Below, in pieces: positions 31,568-39,144 of a stretch of DNA of 42,275 nt (position 1 is the stretch's first letter; each line of letters begins with the position of its first letter). The translations under genes and the position numbers were made by a program. The DNA lies in NCBI RefSeq assembly GCF_000348925.1, contig NZ_AODQ01000027.1, forward strand, positions 1 through 42,275, written 5' to 3'. This DNA comes from Cesiribacter andamanensis AMV16 (GTDB taxonomy: Bacteria > Bacteroidota > Bacteroidia > Cytophagales > Cyclobacteriaceae). The notes beneath the pieces are model-generated. The model saw only the letters and a program-made list of their open reading frames with translations. It did no database searches and was not told where the DNA came from.

Positions 31568-33580
31568 ATGAGTACAATACAAACCTTAAAAACCAAGCTA
31601 CCCAAAGCAGCCCTGCTGGCATCCATGGCAGCCCTGCCCTTTATGCAAAGCTGCGACATGGGCGACCGTGCCACCGCACAGGCCTCTATGATGAGCAGCG
31701 ATGCCGCCTCTAAAGTATATGTAGAGCCCGGCAAGCACGATGAGCTGTACGGCTTCCTGTCAGGCGGCTACAACGGCCAGGTATCCGTATACGGCATTCC
31801 GTCCGGCCGTCTGCTTAAGATTGTGCCGGTATTTACCCAGCATGCCGAAAATGGCTATGGCTACTCCGAGGAGTCCAAAGCCATGCTCAATACTTCCTTT
31901 GGCAATGTACCCTGGGATGACCTGCACCACCCCAAACTGAGCCGGACCGATGGACAAACCGATGGCCGCTGGCTGTTTGTGAATGGCAACAATACCCCCC
32001 GCATTGCCCGCATTGACCTCTCTACCTTTGAAACCGTAGAGATCCTGGAGATCCCCAACAGTGCCGGTAACCACTGCTCTCCCTACCCAACCAACAACAC
32101 CGAGTATGTGGTAGCCGGTACCCGCTTTAGTGTACCCATCAATACCGATGGCACTCCCGCCGAAGCAGGCCTGGATGAATACAAGGAAAAATTCCGCGCC
32201 TCGCTTTCCTTTATTAAGGTTGACAAAGAAAGTGGCGACATGAACCTGGACTTCCAGATCATGATGCCCGGCTTTGACTATGACCTGGCCAATGGCGGCA
32301 AAGGCCCTTCTGAAGACTGGATCTTCTTTACCACCTACAACACCGAGAAAGCCGGCACGCTCAAAGAAGCCGGTGCTTCCCAAAATGATAAGGACTTTCT
32401 GGCAGCGGTGAACTGGAAACTGGCCGAGAAGTATGTGAAAGAAGGCAAGGCCAAAGAAATGCCTGCCAACTACTACCACAACAAGCTGGACAAGAACAGC
32501 CACATTGCCAAGTCTGAGGTGAAGAAAAGCGTACGCTTCCTGGATCCTGCCGACTGCCCCGGTATGGTATACCTGATTCCCGTGCCTAAATCACCACACG
32601 GTATTGATACCGACCCCTCTGGCGAGTACATGGTGGTAAGCGGCAAGCTGGCCTCTGTGATCCCGGTGCACTCCTTCTCTAAGATGCAAAAAGCCATCAA
32701 GGACAAAGACTTTATTGGCGACGTAGCCGGTATCCCCATTCTGCGCTATGAGTCTGTGCTGCATGCCGAAGTGAAAGAGCCAGGCCTTGGTCCCTTGCAC
32801 ACTGAGTTTGACGGCAAAGGCAATGCTTATACCTCCATGTTCGTATCATCCGAAGTGGTGAAATGGAGCCTGAAGGACTTTACCGTGCTGGATCGCATTC
32901 CGGTATACTACTCCGTAGGTCACCTGGTAATTCCCGGCGGCGATACCAAAGATCCCTATGGCAAGTACCTGATTGCCATGAACAAGATCACCAAAGATCG
33001 CTACCTGCCTACCGGTCCTGAGCTGGCCCACTCTGCGCAGCTGATCGATATCAGCGGCGACAAAATGAAACTGCTGCTTGACTTCCCCACTGTAGCCGAA
33101 CCACACTATGCCCAGGTGATCCATGCCGATAAGGTGGCGCCCAGAAGTGTGAAGTTCTACGAGCTGGAGAAAAACTCGCACCCCCATGCGGTGAAAAAAG
33201 AGTCTGAAGCACGGGTAGAGCGCAAAGGCAATGTAGTACGGGTGTACCAGACGGCCATCCGCAGCCACATGACCCCTGATAACATCGAAGGCATCCATGT
33301 GGGTGACACGGTGTACTTCCACGTAACCAACCTGGAGCAGGACTGGGACGTACCGCACGGATTTGCCATCATGGGCGCTACCAACGCCGAGTTGCTGATC
33401 ATGCCAGGTGCTACCCAAACCCTGAAATGGGTGCCCACCCGCCCCGGCATCTTCCCCATGTACTGTACCGACTTCTGCTCTGCCCTGCACCAGGAGATGC
33501 AAGGCTACGTACGGGTATCGCCTAAGGGAGTAAATACCCCCCTTAAGTACTACACCGGCGAGCAAAAACCGGCCCTGTAA
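31568..33580 (+). CDS. nosZ: Nitrous-oxide reductase, clade II (Sec/lipoprotein type)
   Basis: The 670-residue copper enzyme reduces N2O to N2 in the periplasm. The N-terminus has no twin-arginine motif; instead AALLASMAALPFMQSC suggests Sec export and lipidation, as in clade II enzymes of Bacteroidota. The seven-bladed propeller with the CuZ His ligands includes DDLHHPKLSRTDG, NHCSPYP, KSPHGIDTDP and AEPHYAQVIHADK. The C-terminal cupredoxin has the CuA ligands in CTDFCSALHQEMQGY (near residue 632) and the His of DVPHGFAI. The ATG at 31568 begins the signal; the longer frame overlaps the cytochrome gene. A strong terminator follows, so downstream nos genes may be expressed less. Confidence 0.96.
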   Translation: MSTIQTLKTKLPKAALLASMAALPFMQSCDMGDRATAQASMMSSDAASKVYVEPGKHDELYGFLSGGYNGQVSVYGIPSGRLLKIVPVFTQHAENGYGYSEESKAMLNTSFGNVPWDDLHHPKLSRTDGQTDGRWLFVNGNNTPRIARIDLSTFETVEILEIPNSAGNHCSPYPTNNTEYVVAGTRFSVPINTDGTPAEAGLDEYKEKFRASLSFIKVDKESGDMNLDFQIMMPGFDYDLANGGKGPSEDWIFFTTYNTEKAGTLKEAGASQNDKDFLAAVNWKLAEKYVKEGKAKEMPANYYHNKLDKNSHIAKSEVKKSVRFLDPADCPGMVYLIPVPKSPHGIDTDPSGEYMVVSGKLASVIPVHSFSKMQKAIKDKDFIGDVAGIPILRYESVLHAEVKEPGLGPLHTEFDGKGNAYTSMFVSSEVVKWSLKDFTVLDRIPVYYSVGHLVIPGGDTKDPYGKYLIAMNKITKDRYLPTGPELAHSAQLIDISGDKMKLLLDFPTVAEPHYAQVIHADKVAPRSVKFYELEKNSHPHAVKKESEARVERKGNVVRVYQTAIRSHMTPDNIEGIHVGDTVYFHVTNLEQDWDVPHGFAIMGATNAELLIMPGATQTLKWVPTRPGIFPMYCTDFCSALHQEMQGYVRVSPKGVNTPLKYYTGEQKPAL

Positions 33581-33596
33581 CAGCTGTTCACTAAAG

Positions 33597-33632
33597 GCAG
33601 AAGCGGTCTAGCCGCCGCTTCTGCTCTTTTTT
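33597..33632 (+). terminator. Terminator after nosZ
   Basis: Perfect 10-bp stem GCAGAAGCGG/CCGCTTCTGC with an 8-nt loop, followed by TCTTTTTTCC. It splits nosZ from the nosLDFY part of the cluster. Confidence 0.87.
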
Positions 33633-33672
33633 CCTGTTTCTCTGGACTACTACCCTTTAAACTACCACGGTC

Positions 33673-33972
33673 ATGAGCCAATTCTCAAGAATTTTAATGC
33701 TGCTGGCAGCGCTCTCCATGAGTATGCTGTTTTTCTTCCCCCTGTGGAAGATCTACCTGCAGGCGCCGCAGTATCCCGAAGGCCTGGAAATGCACATCTG
33801 GGTAAATAAAATTGGCGGCGATACCGAGTATACGCTGCAAAACTTCAACATCCTGAACCACTACATTGGCATGCGGCCCATTGATGCCGAGGCTTTTCCG
33901 GAGCTAAAGATCATGCCCTATGTGGTGTACGCCCTTATGCTCCTGGGCCTGCTGGTGGCCCTGCTCAAATAA
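33673..33972 (+). CDS. nos-cluster membrane protein, N-terminal half (frameshifted)
   Basis: The 99-residue frame has two hydrophobic segments (about 5-25 and 83-98) around a periplasmic part with APQYPEGLEMHIWVNKIGG and LNILNHYIGM-like text (NILNHYIGMRPID). This pattern is shared by membrane proteins of about 190 residues found beside nosZ in Bacteroidota. Here the frame stops at TAA (33970-33972) in the second helix. The matching second half continues in the +1 frame (KWLLAGWLGLL, then DFYLWLREFGTNLDP). Removing one A from CTCAAATAAATGG restores LLNKWLLAG. It could be a lesion, a programmed +1 shift at AAA-TAA, or a sequence error. Confidence 0.75.
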   Translation: MSQFSRILMLLAALSMSMLFFFPLWKIYLQAPQYPEGLEMHIWVNKIGGDTEYTLQNFNILNHYIGMRPIDAEAFPELKIMPYVVYALMLLGLLVALLK

Positions 33973-34267
33973 ATGGTTACTGGCCGGCTGGCTGGGCCTG
34001 CTGGCAGTGGCCGGAGCGGTTGGCCTGCTGGACTTCTACCTCTGGCTGAGAGAGTTTGGTACTAACCTGGATCCGGCTGCCCCCATCAAAATTCCGGGCA
34101 TGACCTATATTCCCCCCTTTATAGGGCCCAAGCAGCTCTTAAACTTCCATGCCCTCTCCCTGCCCGCCATGGGCAGCCTGGGAGTGGCCATACCCATGGC
34201 ACTGGCAGGCTTTGCCGTATACCTGGACTTCTTCCGTAAAAAGCGCCGCATCCTTAACTCCCGGCAA
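33973..34267 (+). pseudogene. nos-cluster membrane protein, C-terminal half, in frame with nosL
   Basis: In the frame +1 to the N-terminal half this segment encodes a helix (WLLAGWLGLLAVAGAVGLL), the conserved periplasmic text NLDPAAPIKIPGMTYIPPF and GPKQLLNFHALSLP, and a last helix ending in FFRKKRR. There is no stop before nosL, so the same frame runs on into NosL and the two would be fused if translated from upstream. The first internal ATG is at 34100. It has no start of its own that would make a whole protein. Confidence 0.65.
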
Positions 34268-34720
34268 ATGGCCTATATGCTGGGCATAGGGGTAACGCTG
34301 GCCTGCCTGCCCGGCTGCAGCGTAGAGCCTCAGCCCATTGCCTACGGACAAGCCGGCTGCGAGCACTGCAAAATGACCATTACCGATCCGCGCTACGGTG
34401 CCGAAATTGTAACCACTACCGGCAAAGCCTTTTTCTTCGATTCCATCGAATGCATGGCCGCCTACCTGCAGGAGCAGGAGGGAATGCTGGAAAAGGCACA
34501 GCTGCTGCTGGTAACTGACTTTAAAAACCCTCAGACACTCATAGACGCCAACACCGCCACTTACCTGCAAAGCGAGCAGCTGCCAAGCCCCATGGGCCTG
34601 TATCTGACAGCGCTGGCCGAAGGGGGTGCTGCCGAAGAACTGCAGGCCACCTATGCCGGACGTACCCTAAGCTGGAGCGAAGTACTGCAAGCCGTAAGGA
34701 GCCATGAGACCGCTTTTTAG
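34268..34720 (+). CDS. nosL: Nitrous-oxide reductase accessory lipoprotein NosL
   Basis: The 150-residue copper-binding lipoprotein helps deliver Cu(I) for NosZ assembly. It starts MAYMLGIGVTLACLPGC with a lipobox Cys at residue 17 or so. The metal motif CEHCKMTI (near residue 33-40) is the conserved CxxCxM-like site, and FDSIECMAAYL lies further on with another Cys and Met. Length is normal. The start is the ATG at 34268 (34277 also possible), since the upstream in-frame sequence belongs to the preceding membrane protein; there is no stop between them. It overlaps nosD by 17 bp. Confidence 0.87.
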   Translation: MAYMLGIGVTLACLPGCSVEPQPIAYGQAGCEHCKMTITDPRYGAEIVTTTGKAFFFDSIECMAAYLQEQEGMLEKAQLLLVTDFKNPQTLIDANTATYLQSEQLPSPMGLYLTALAEGGAAEELQATYAGRTLSWSEVLQAVRSHETAF

Positions 34721-35984
34721 CCTGGAGCAACCAATAGGCTTCTCCCAGCTGCGCAGCCGCTTGGTGGATGTGCTCCTGCTGCTGCTGGTCTCTGCCTCTG
34801 CAGCCCTGGCAGCCGATCTGGAGGTGGGCCCCAGGGCCCGCTACACCACCATAGCCGCAGCCATAGCCGCAGCCCAGCCCGGCGATCGGGTGGTGGTGCA
34901 GGGGGGCGTGTACCAGGAGAGTGGCCTGCAGATCAACAAAGCCATCAGCCTCATTGGTAAGAATCAGCCGGTGATTGATGGAAATATGAGGGGCGAGATC
35001 CTGACCATTACCAGCAGTGGGGTGGTGGTAAAGGGCTTTGTGCTCAAAAATGTGGAGGTAAGTTACCTCAAAGACCATGCGGCCATCCGGGTAATTGAGA
35101 GCCGCAACGTTACCCTGGAGGACAACACCATCCTGAATGCCTTTTTTGGCATTTACCTGCAGCGCTCGGTAGACTGCACCATCCGCAACAATACGGTGCG
35201 GGGCGAGGGTACCACCGAAACCGGCTCCGGCAATGCCATTCACCTCTGGTACTGCGATAGCAGCCGCATAGAGGGCAACCGGGTGTCCGGCCACAGGGAT
35301 GGCATTTACCTGGAGTTTGTAAAGGAAAGCAGCGTAAGCAGAAATTTGAGCGAAAACAACCTGCGCTACGGACTGCACTTTATGTTTTCTGATGGCAATG
35401 CCTATCGGCACAATGTGTTTCGCAAGAATGGCGCAGGGGTGGCGGTCATGTATACCCGCAACATTGTGATGGAGCACAACACCTTTGAGCAGAACTGGGG
35501 CAGTGCCGCTTATGGCCTGCTGCTAAAGGAGATCAGCCGAAGTGTGATCGCCCATAATACCTTTGTGCGCAACACCACCGGCATTTATATGGAGGGATCT
35601 TCCCGGCTGGATATCCGCCAGAATAACTTCCGGGAAAACGGATGGGCCGTGCGCCTGCTTTCCAGCTGTGTGCAGGATACCTTTCAGCAAAACAACTTTA
35701 TTGGCAACACCTTTGATATTGCCACCAATGGCAACTCGCAGCAGAACTACTTTGCCCAAAATTACTGGGATAAGTACCAGGGCTACGACCTCGACAAGGA
35801 TAGAGTAGGGGATATTCCCTACCGGCCCGTAAGCCTGTACTCCATGGTGGTAGAGAAAGTGCCCCCTTCCATCATGTTCATGCGCAGTTTTATTGTAGAC
35901 CTGATGGATGCCATGGAAAAAGTATTCCCCTCTTTTACCCCCGAGAAGCTGCTGGACGAGCAGCCCTCGATGGTACGGTGGTAA
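34704..35984 (+). CDS. nosD: Nitrous-oxide reductase maturation protein NosD
   Basis: The 426-residue periplasmic protein belongs to the right-handed beta-helix (PbH1/CASH) family and works with NosF and NosY to mature the CuZ centre. A hydrophobic signal (LVDVLLLLLVSASAALA) precedes ARYTTIAAAIAAAQPGDRVVV, the start typical of NosD. Repeated helix turns such as NAIHLWYCDSSRIEGN, GIYLEFVKESSVSRN and GLHFMFSDGNAYRHN follow. The C-terminus has NYFAQNYWDKYQGYDLDKD. It starts 17 bp inside nosL. A heptamer array begins shortly after its stop, before nosF. Confidence 0.94.
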   Translation: MRPLFSLEQPIGFSQLRSRLVDVLLLLLVSASAALAADLEVGPRARYTTIAAAIAAAQPGDRVVVQGGVYQESGLQINKAISLIGKNQPVIDGNMRGEILTITSSGVVVKGFVLKNVEVSYLKDHAAIRVIESRNVTLEDNTILNAFFGIYLQRSVDCTIRNNTVRGEGTTETGSGNAIHLWYCDSSRIEGNRVSGHRDGIYLEFVKESSVSRNLSENNLRYGLHFMFSDGNAYRHNVFRKNGAGVAVMYTRNIVMEHNTFEQNWGSAAYGLLLKEISRSVIAHNTFVRNTTGIYMEGSSRLDIRQNNFRENGWAVRLLSSCVQDTFQQNNFIGNTFDIATNGNSQQNYFAQNYWDKYQGYDLDKDRVGDIPYRPVSLYSMVVEKVPPSIMFMRSFIVDLMDAMEKVFPSFTPEKLLDEQPSMVRW

Positions 35985-35989
35985 GGGGG

Positions 35990-36083
35990 CAGTGAGTAGT
36001 AAGTAGTGGGTATTGAGACTAACGACAGAAGTGCGTCTGAAGGGCCTCTAACTTCTAGCTTCTAACATCTAGCTTCTAAAATC
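35990..36083. repeat. Heptamer arrays in the gap nosD-nosF
   Basis: The left part has CAGTGAG, TAGTAAG, TAGTGGG, TATTGAG (35990-36017). The right part, 36047-36081, has TCTAACT, TCTAGCT, TCTAACA, TCTAGCT and TCTAAAA, then TC and the nosF ATG. Here the two arms are not inverted copies of each other, but the phase (GA/AG units left, TC units right) is the same as in the other gaps. Confidence 0.8.
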
Positions 36084-36785
36084 ATGATAACGATAAAGAA
36101 CTTAACCAAACGTTACGGCAAGCTCCAGGTCCTGAATGGGCTGAGTGTAGAGTTTGAGCGGGGGCAGGTAGTGTCCATCATCGGGCCCAATGGCTCGGGC
36201 AAAACCACCACCATCAAGTGCCTGCTGGGTATGGTGCTGCCCGATAGCGGCGAGATTTACATAGACGATGAACTGGTGCTGAAGCAATGGGAGTACCGCA
36301 GCAAAATAGGCTACATGCCCCAGATCAGCCACTTTCCCGAAAACATGAAGGTGCGCCAGCTTTTTGAGATGATGAAAGACATTCGCAAGGATGTGCAGGA
36401 GCTGGACGAAGAGCTCATAGGCCTGTACAACATTCAGAAAATGTGGGACAAGCGCCTGGGCGCCCTCTCCGGTGGCATGAAGCAAAAAGTAAGCGCCGCC
36501 CTGGCTTTTCTGTTCCAGCCCGACATACTGATTCTGGATGAGCCTACTGCCGGCCTGGACCCCCTTTCTTCCGAGATCCTGAAAGCCAAGATCCTGAAGG
36601 AAAAGAAAAAAGACAAGCTTATTCTCATCACCTCGCACATCATGAGCGAGATAGAAGAAGTAGCCGATGATATCATGTGCATGGAAGAAGGCAATCTGCG
36701 CTTTTACAGCAGCATTGCAGCCCTAAAGGAAGAAACCGGCGAAAGCCGGTTGAGCAAGGCAATTGCAAAACTAATGATGAGATAA
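36084..36785 (+). CDS. nosF: ABC transporter ATP-binding protein NosF
   Basis: The 233-residue ATPase powers the NosFY transporter of the nos maturation system at the inner membrane. Walker A GPNGSGKTTT is at residues 34-43, the Q-loop in YMPQISHF, the signature LSGGMKQKV near 127, Walker B ILILDEPTAGLDP near 150 and the switch His in ITSHIMSE. Length fits. The ATG follows directly after the TC-phase heptamer array, so no SD is present. nosY starts one base after its stop. Confidence 0.93.
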   Translation: MITIKNLTKRYGKLQVLNGLSVEFERGQVVSIIGPNGSGKTTTIKCLLGMVLPDSGEIYIDDELVLKQWEYRSKIGYMPQISHFPENMKVRQLFEMMKDIRKDVQELDEELIGLYNIQKMWDKRLGALSGGMKQKVSAALAFLFQPDILILDEPTAGLDPLSSEILKAKILKEKKKDKLILITSHIMSEIEEVADDIMCMEEGNLRFYSSIAALKEETGESRLSKAIAKLMMR

Positions 36786-36786
36786 G

Positions 36787-37557
36787 ATGGAAAAGGTAAT
36801 CAAATATGTGCTGTATGATATTTTGCGCAACCGCATTGTCATTGGCTATACAGGCTTTCTGCTGCTGATGTCCCTGGGGCTTTTTCAGCTGGAAAATGAC
36901 CCCTCCAAGGCGGTGCTCAGCCTGCTGAACGTAGTGCTGCTGGTAGTACCCCTGATCAGCATCATCTTTGCCACCATCCACTTCTACAACTCACAGGAGT
37001 TTATGGAACTGCTGGTGGCCCAGCCCATCAACCGGCAAAAGATCTTCTACAGCGAGTACCTGGGGGTAGCCCTTTCGCTGGCTGCAGCTTTTGCCATAGG
37101 GGTAGGGGTGCCGGTGCTGCTCTTTGGCGGCAGCGGACCGGCAGGGGTGTACCTGATCAGTGCAGGCATCTTCCTCACTTTTATTTTTGTATCACTGGCC
37201 TTTCTGGCCTCGGTGCTTACCCGGGACAAAGCCAAGGGCATCGGCCTGGCGCTGCTGCTCTGGTTTTACTTCAGCCTGCTGTATGATGGGCTGGTGATGA
37301 TGGTGCTCTTCTACTTCAGTGAGTATCCGCTGGAAAATGTTTCCCTGGGCATGCTGTCGCTCAATCCAATAGACCTGGGGCGGGTACTGGTGCTGCTTCA
37401 GATCGATGTGTCGGCGCTCATGGGCTATACCGGCGCGCTGTATAAAAGCCTTTTTAGCAACTTCACCGGCGTACTGTATGCAGGCCTGCTTATGCTGGCC
37501 TGGGTGCTGCTGCCGCTGATGCTCGCTAAACGGATCTTTATCCGAAAAGACTTATAG
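36787..37557 (+). CDS. nosY: ABC transporter permease NosY
   Basis: The 256-residue membrane protein has six hydrophobic segments and the ABC-2 pattern: RNRIVIGYTGFLLLMSLGLF near the N-terminus and FYNSQEFMELLVAQPINRQKIFYSEYLG, a conserved cytoplasmic coupling region, near 75-100. It forms the membrane half of NosFY, which is needed for CuZ maturation in the periplasm together with NosD. It starts right after nosF and ends the operon, 35 bp before a terminator. Confidence 0.92.
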   Translation: MEKVIKYVLYDILRNRIVIGYTGFLLLMSLGLFQLENDPSKAVLSLLNVVLLVVPLISIIFATIHFYNSQEFMELLVAQPINRQKIFYSEYLGVALSLAAAFAIGVGVPVLLFGGSGPAGVYLISAGIFLTFIFVSLAFLASVLTRDKAKGIGLALLLWFYFSLLYDGLVMMVLFYFSEYPLENVSLGMLSLNPIDLGRVLVLLQIDVSALMGYTGALYKSLFSNFTGVLYAGLLMLAWVLLPLMLAKRIFIRKDL

Positions 37558-37592
37558 TTTGGCTTAGTGACTATAAGGGTAGTTTAAAAGGG

Positions 37593-37623
37593 AAACCCGC
37601 CAGTTGGTAGCTGGCGGGTTTTA
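37593..37623 (+). terminator. Terminator of the nos operon
   Basis: Perfect 11-bp stem AAACCCGCCAG/CTGGCGGGTTT with a 7-nt loop and a short T tail. Confidence 0.88.
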
Positions 37624-37687
37624 TGCTATAGGGTATTGCCTGATTGCAGATAGGGAAGCAATACGCTATGCGAAACATGAACAGCTG

Positions 37688-38266
37688 CTACCTGACCGAA
37701 CCAAAGGATAGGATAGCCGCAAGCCCGTATACGCTGCGTACGGTATTGATATTCGAAAAAAGCGATATTCCCAGGCCAAAGCCCTTTGCAGGGATAAGGC
37801 TCAGCTCAGCCCTTACAGGCAGGCCCACGCCAAGGCTGGTCTTGGAGTCATACTCTTCTGTTGAAAAAAAGCCACCGGAAGTATGCTGTAAGTTGGTTCC
37901 CCGTATAGTACCCCCCACCAGTCCAACCCCACCCAGCAGGGCTACATGCATGTTTTTTGTATGCTGGGCGGCACCGATCTGCGCGCTCAGTCCTACATAG
38001 GTTTCAGCAGGGTTGGGTCCAAAGAGGGTAAACTCCTGATGGATATCCAGTGCAAACTTATACTGTTTACTTTCCTGTAGCACATTTACATCAGCCAACA
38101 GGCTTATGCCGCCATCAACAGCCTTGGTGAAGGTGCCATAGCCACCAAGCCCTACATTCAACCATACCTTCTTCTTGTCGGGCGTCAGTTCCTGCCCAAA
38201 GGCGGTAGGGGCTGCAGTAAGGAATGCCAGAAGTAAAATAATCGTTCTCATGCCGTATGAGCGCAT
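37688..38266 (-). CDS. Hypothetical outer-membrane beta-barrel-like protein
   Basis: The 192-residue protein has a signal peptide (MRTIILLLAFLTAAPTAFGQ) and then alternating short strands rich in Gly and aromatic residues (VWLNVGLGGYGTF, HVALLGGVGLVGG, GLGISLFSNI). The C-terminus VYGLAAILSFG suggests a small beta barrel in the outer membrane. I recognise no specific family. The ATG at 38266 is used; the ATG at 38251 would begin the signal peptide directly. The -7 box TAGCTTTG lies 33 bp upstream. Confidence 0.75.
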   Translation of the reverse strand: MRSYGMRTIILLLAFLTAAPTAFGQELTPDKKKVWLNVGLGGYGTFTKAVDGGISLLADVNVLQESKQYKFALDIHQEFTLFGPNPAETYVGLSAQIGAAQHTKNMHVALLGGVGLVGGTIRGTNLQHTSGGFFSTEEYDSKTSLGVGLPVRAELSLIPAKGFGLGISLFSNINTVRSVYGLAAILSFGSVR

Positions 38267-38298
38267 CTTGATATAAGGGTAGTCTGCGCTACTACAGG

Positions 38299-38306
38299 CA
38301 AAGCTA
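38299..38306 (-). promoter_or_regulatory. -7 box for the outer-membrane-like gene
   Basis: The minus strand reads TAGCTTTG, matching TAnnTTTG, 33 bp before the ATG at 38266. Confidence 0.6.
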
Positions 38307-38378
38307 TCGATTTTTATAAATAATTTATGTTTTTATTAAATTATAATTGTACAGATAGGGGCCACTTCCTTTTAGTGT

Positions 38379-38386
38379 ACCTTTGT
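38379..38386 (+). promoter_or_regulatory. Orphan consensus -7 box on the plus strand
   Basis: TACCTTTG, the best promoter form seen in this window, points into a region with no plus-strand gene. A strong SD (GGAGGAAGG, 38401-38409) and an 11-codon ORF follow. Confidence 0.45.
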
Positions 38387-38411
38387 GTGCGTTACTTCTG
38401 GGAGGAAGGCT

Positions 38412-38447
38412 ATGGATCATGTTCATAAAAAAAGCCTGGCTGCATAG
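38412..38447 (+). CDS. Possible 11-codon ORF behind a promoter and SD
   Basis: MDHVHKKSLAA, preceded by GGAGGAAGG at a fitting distance and by TACCTTTG. Its 3' half overlaps a hairpin that serves as minus-strand terminator. No gene follows on the plus strand, so a leader function is not obvious. It may be chance. Confidence 0.25.
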   Translation: MDHVHKKSLAA

Positions 38448-38453
38448 CCAGGC
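38427..38453 (-). terminator. Terminator of the PTPS-like paralogue
   Basis: Perfect 8-bp stem GCCTGGCT-GCAT-AGCCAGGC, with seven A before it on the plus strand, giving a seven-T tail on the minus strand. It lies 42 bp after the stop of the gene at 38495. Confidence 0.88.
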
Positions 38454-38494
38454 AGAGTGAAAAGCCTTTGAGCTTCAAAAGTGAGCACTACTTT

Positions 38495-39034
38495 TCACCA
38501 ATGTGAGGTATTTGCTTTGGAAAGGGAGTCCATGATCAGCGCATGGTTTACTTCCGGCTCGTTTTCTTCATCAGCATAGCCAAGATAGGTATTGTCCGCC
38601 GAGTTCCATTCCATGTAGGTTGCATCGGTTTCGGACAGGCGCAGGCTGTGCAGGATGGCGCCGGGCGGCAGATGCTCCAGCAGGGTAGTGCGGATATCCA
38701 GCAGCAGGTTTTCGCAGGTGGGCTGGTAGGGGAGTAGCACCAGCTTTTTATCGATCTTCTTCCAGCTCTCGATCAGGCCGGCCGGCGCATCCTGGTGCAG
38801 CAGCAGAGCACCCTCCCAGGGTTTCACCACAAAGGCTTCGATAAAGCGTTTCAGGTCATCAAAATGCATGCACAGGCCTCCATGGCCTGCGGGGCCGGCA
38901 GCTTTTGGCGTACCTAGGAGGGTGACCCGTAGCTTATAATAGTGCGCTTGTATGGGCTTGCAGTGGCCATCGGAGGCCTGCAGGGCGTAGGAGGCATAAA
39001 ATGCACAGGTACGACTGATTCGGATGGTATTCAT
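38495..39034 (-). CDS. Degenerate PTPS/QueD-family paralogue
   Basis: The 179-residue protein keeps the order of COG0720 motifs: a start strand (TCAFYASYAL), CKPIQAHYYKLRVTL, MHFDDLKRFIEAFV, HQDAP, PTCENLLLDI and LRLSETDATYMEW. Two of the three zinc ligands are changed: the first His (FxAxH) is Tyr in FYASYAL, and HGH is QAH. The possible catalytic Cys and the Glu of PTCEN remain. It is about 40 residues longer than the intact family member at 2629. It probably does not bind zinc in the usual way and may be a structural or regulatory relative. It lies downstream of proline dehydrogenase on the same strand. Confidence 0.75.
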   Translation of the reverse strand: MNTIRISRTCAFYASYALQASDGHCKPIQAHYYKLRVTLLGTPKAAGPAGHGGLCMHFDDLKRFIEAFVVKPWEGALLLHQDAPAGLIESWKKIDKKLVLLPYQPTCENLLLDIRTTLLEHLPPGAILHSLRLSETDATYMEWNSADNTYLGYADEENEPEVNHALIMDSLSKANTSHW

Positions 39035-39144
39035 GTTGGCTATGGTTAACGTTGGATGGGGGCGAAGCAGCCCCGGTACATACTGCCTGTAATCAGTTGC
39101 AGTCAGTGCCAGCCTGCTTCCTGCCCCCTGGAAGCTATCTGCCT

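Noticed and set aside
34539-35477. 312-residue minus-strand ORF opposite nosD
   Set aside because: Shadow of the beta-helix repeats of nosD; no homology pattern.
39059-39074. GGGGC/GCCCC hairpin before the PTPS paralogue as a riboswitch
   Set aside because: Too short, with no conserved aptamer features.
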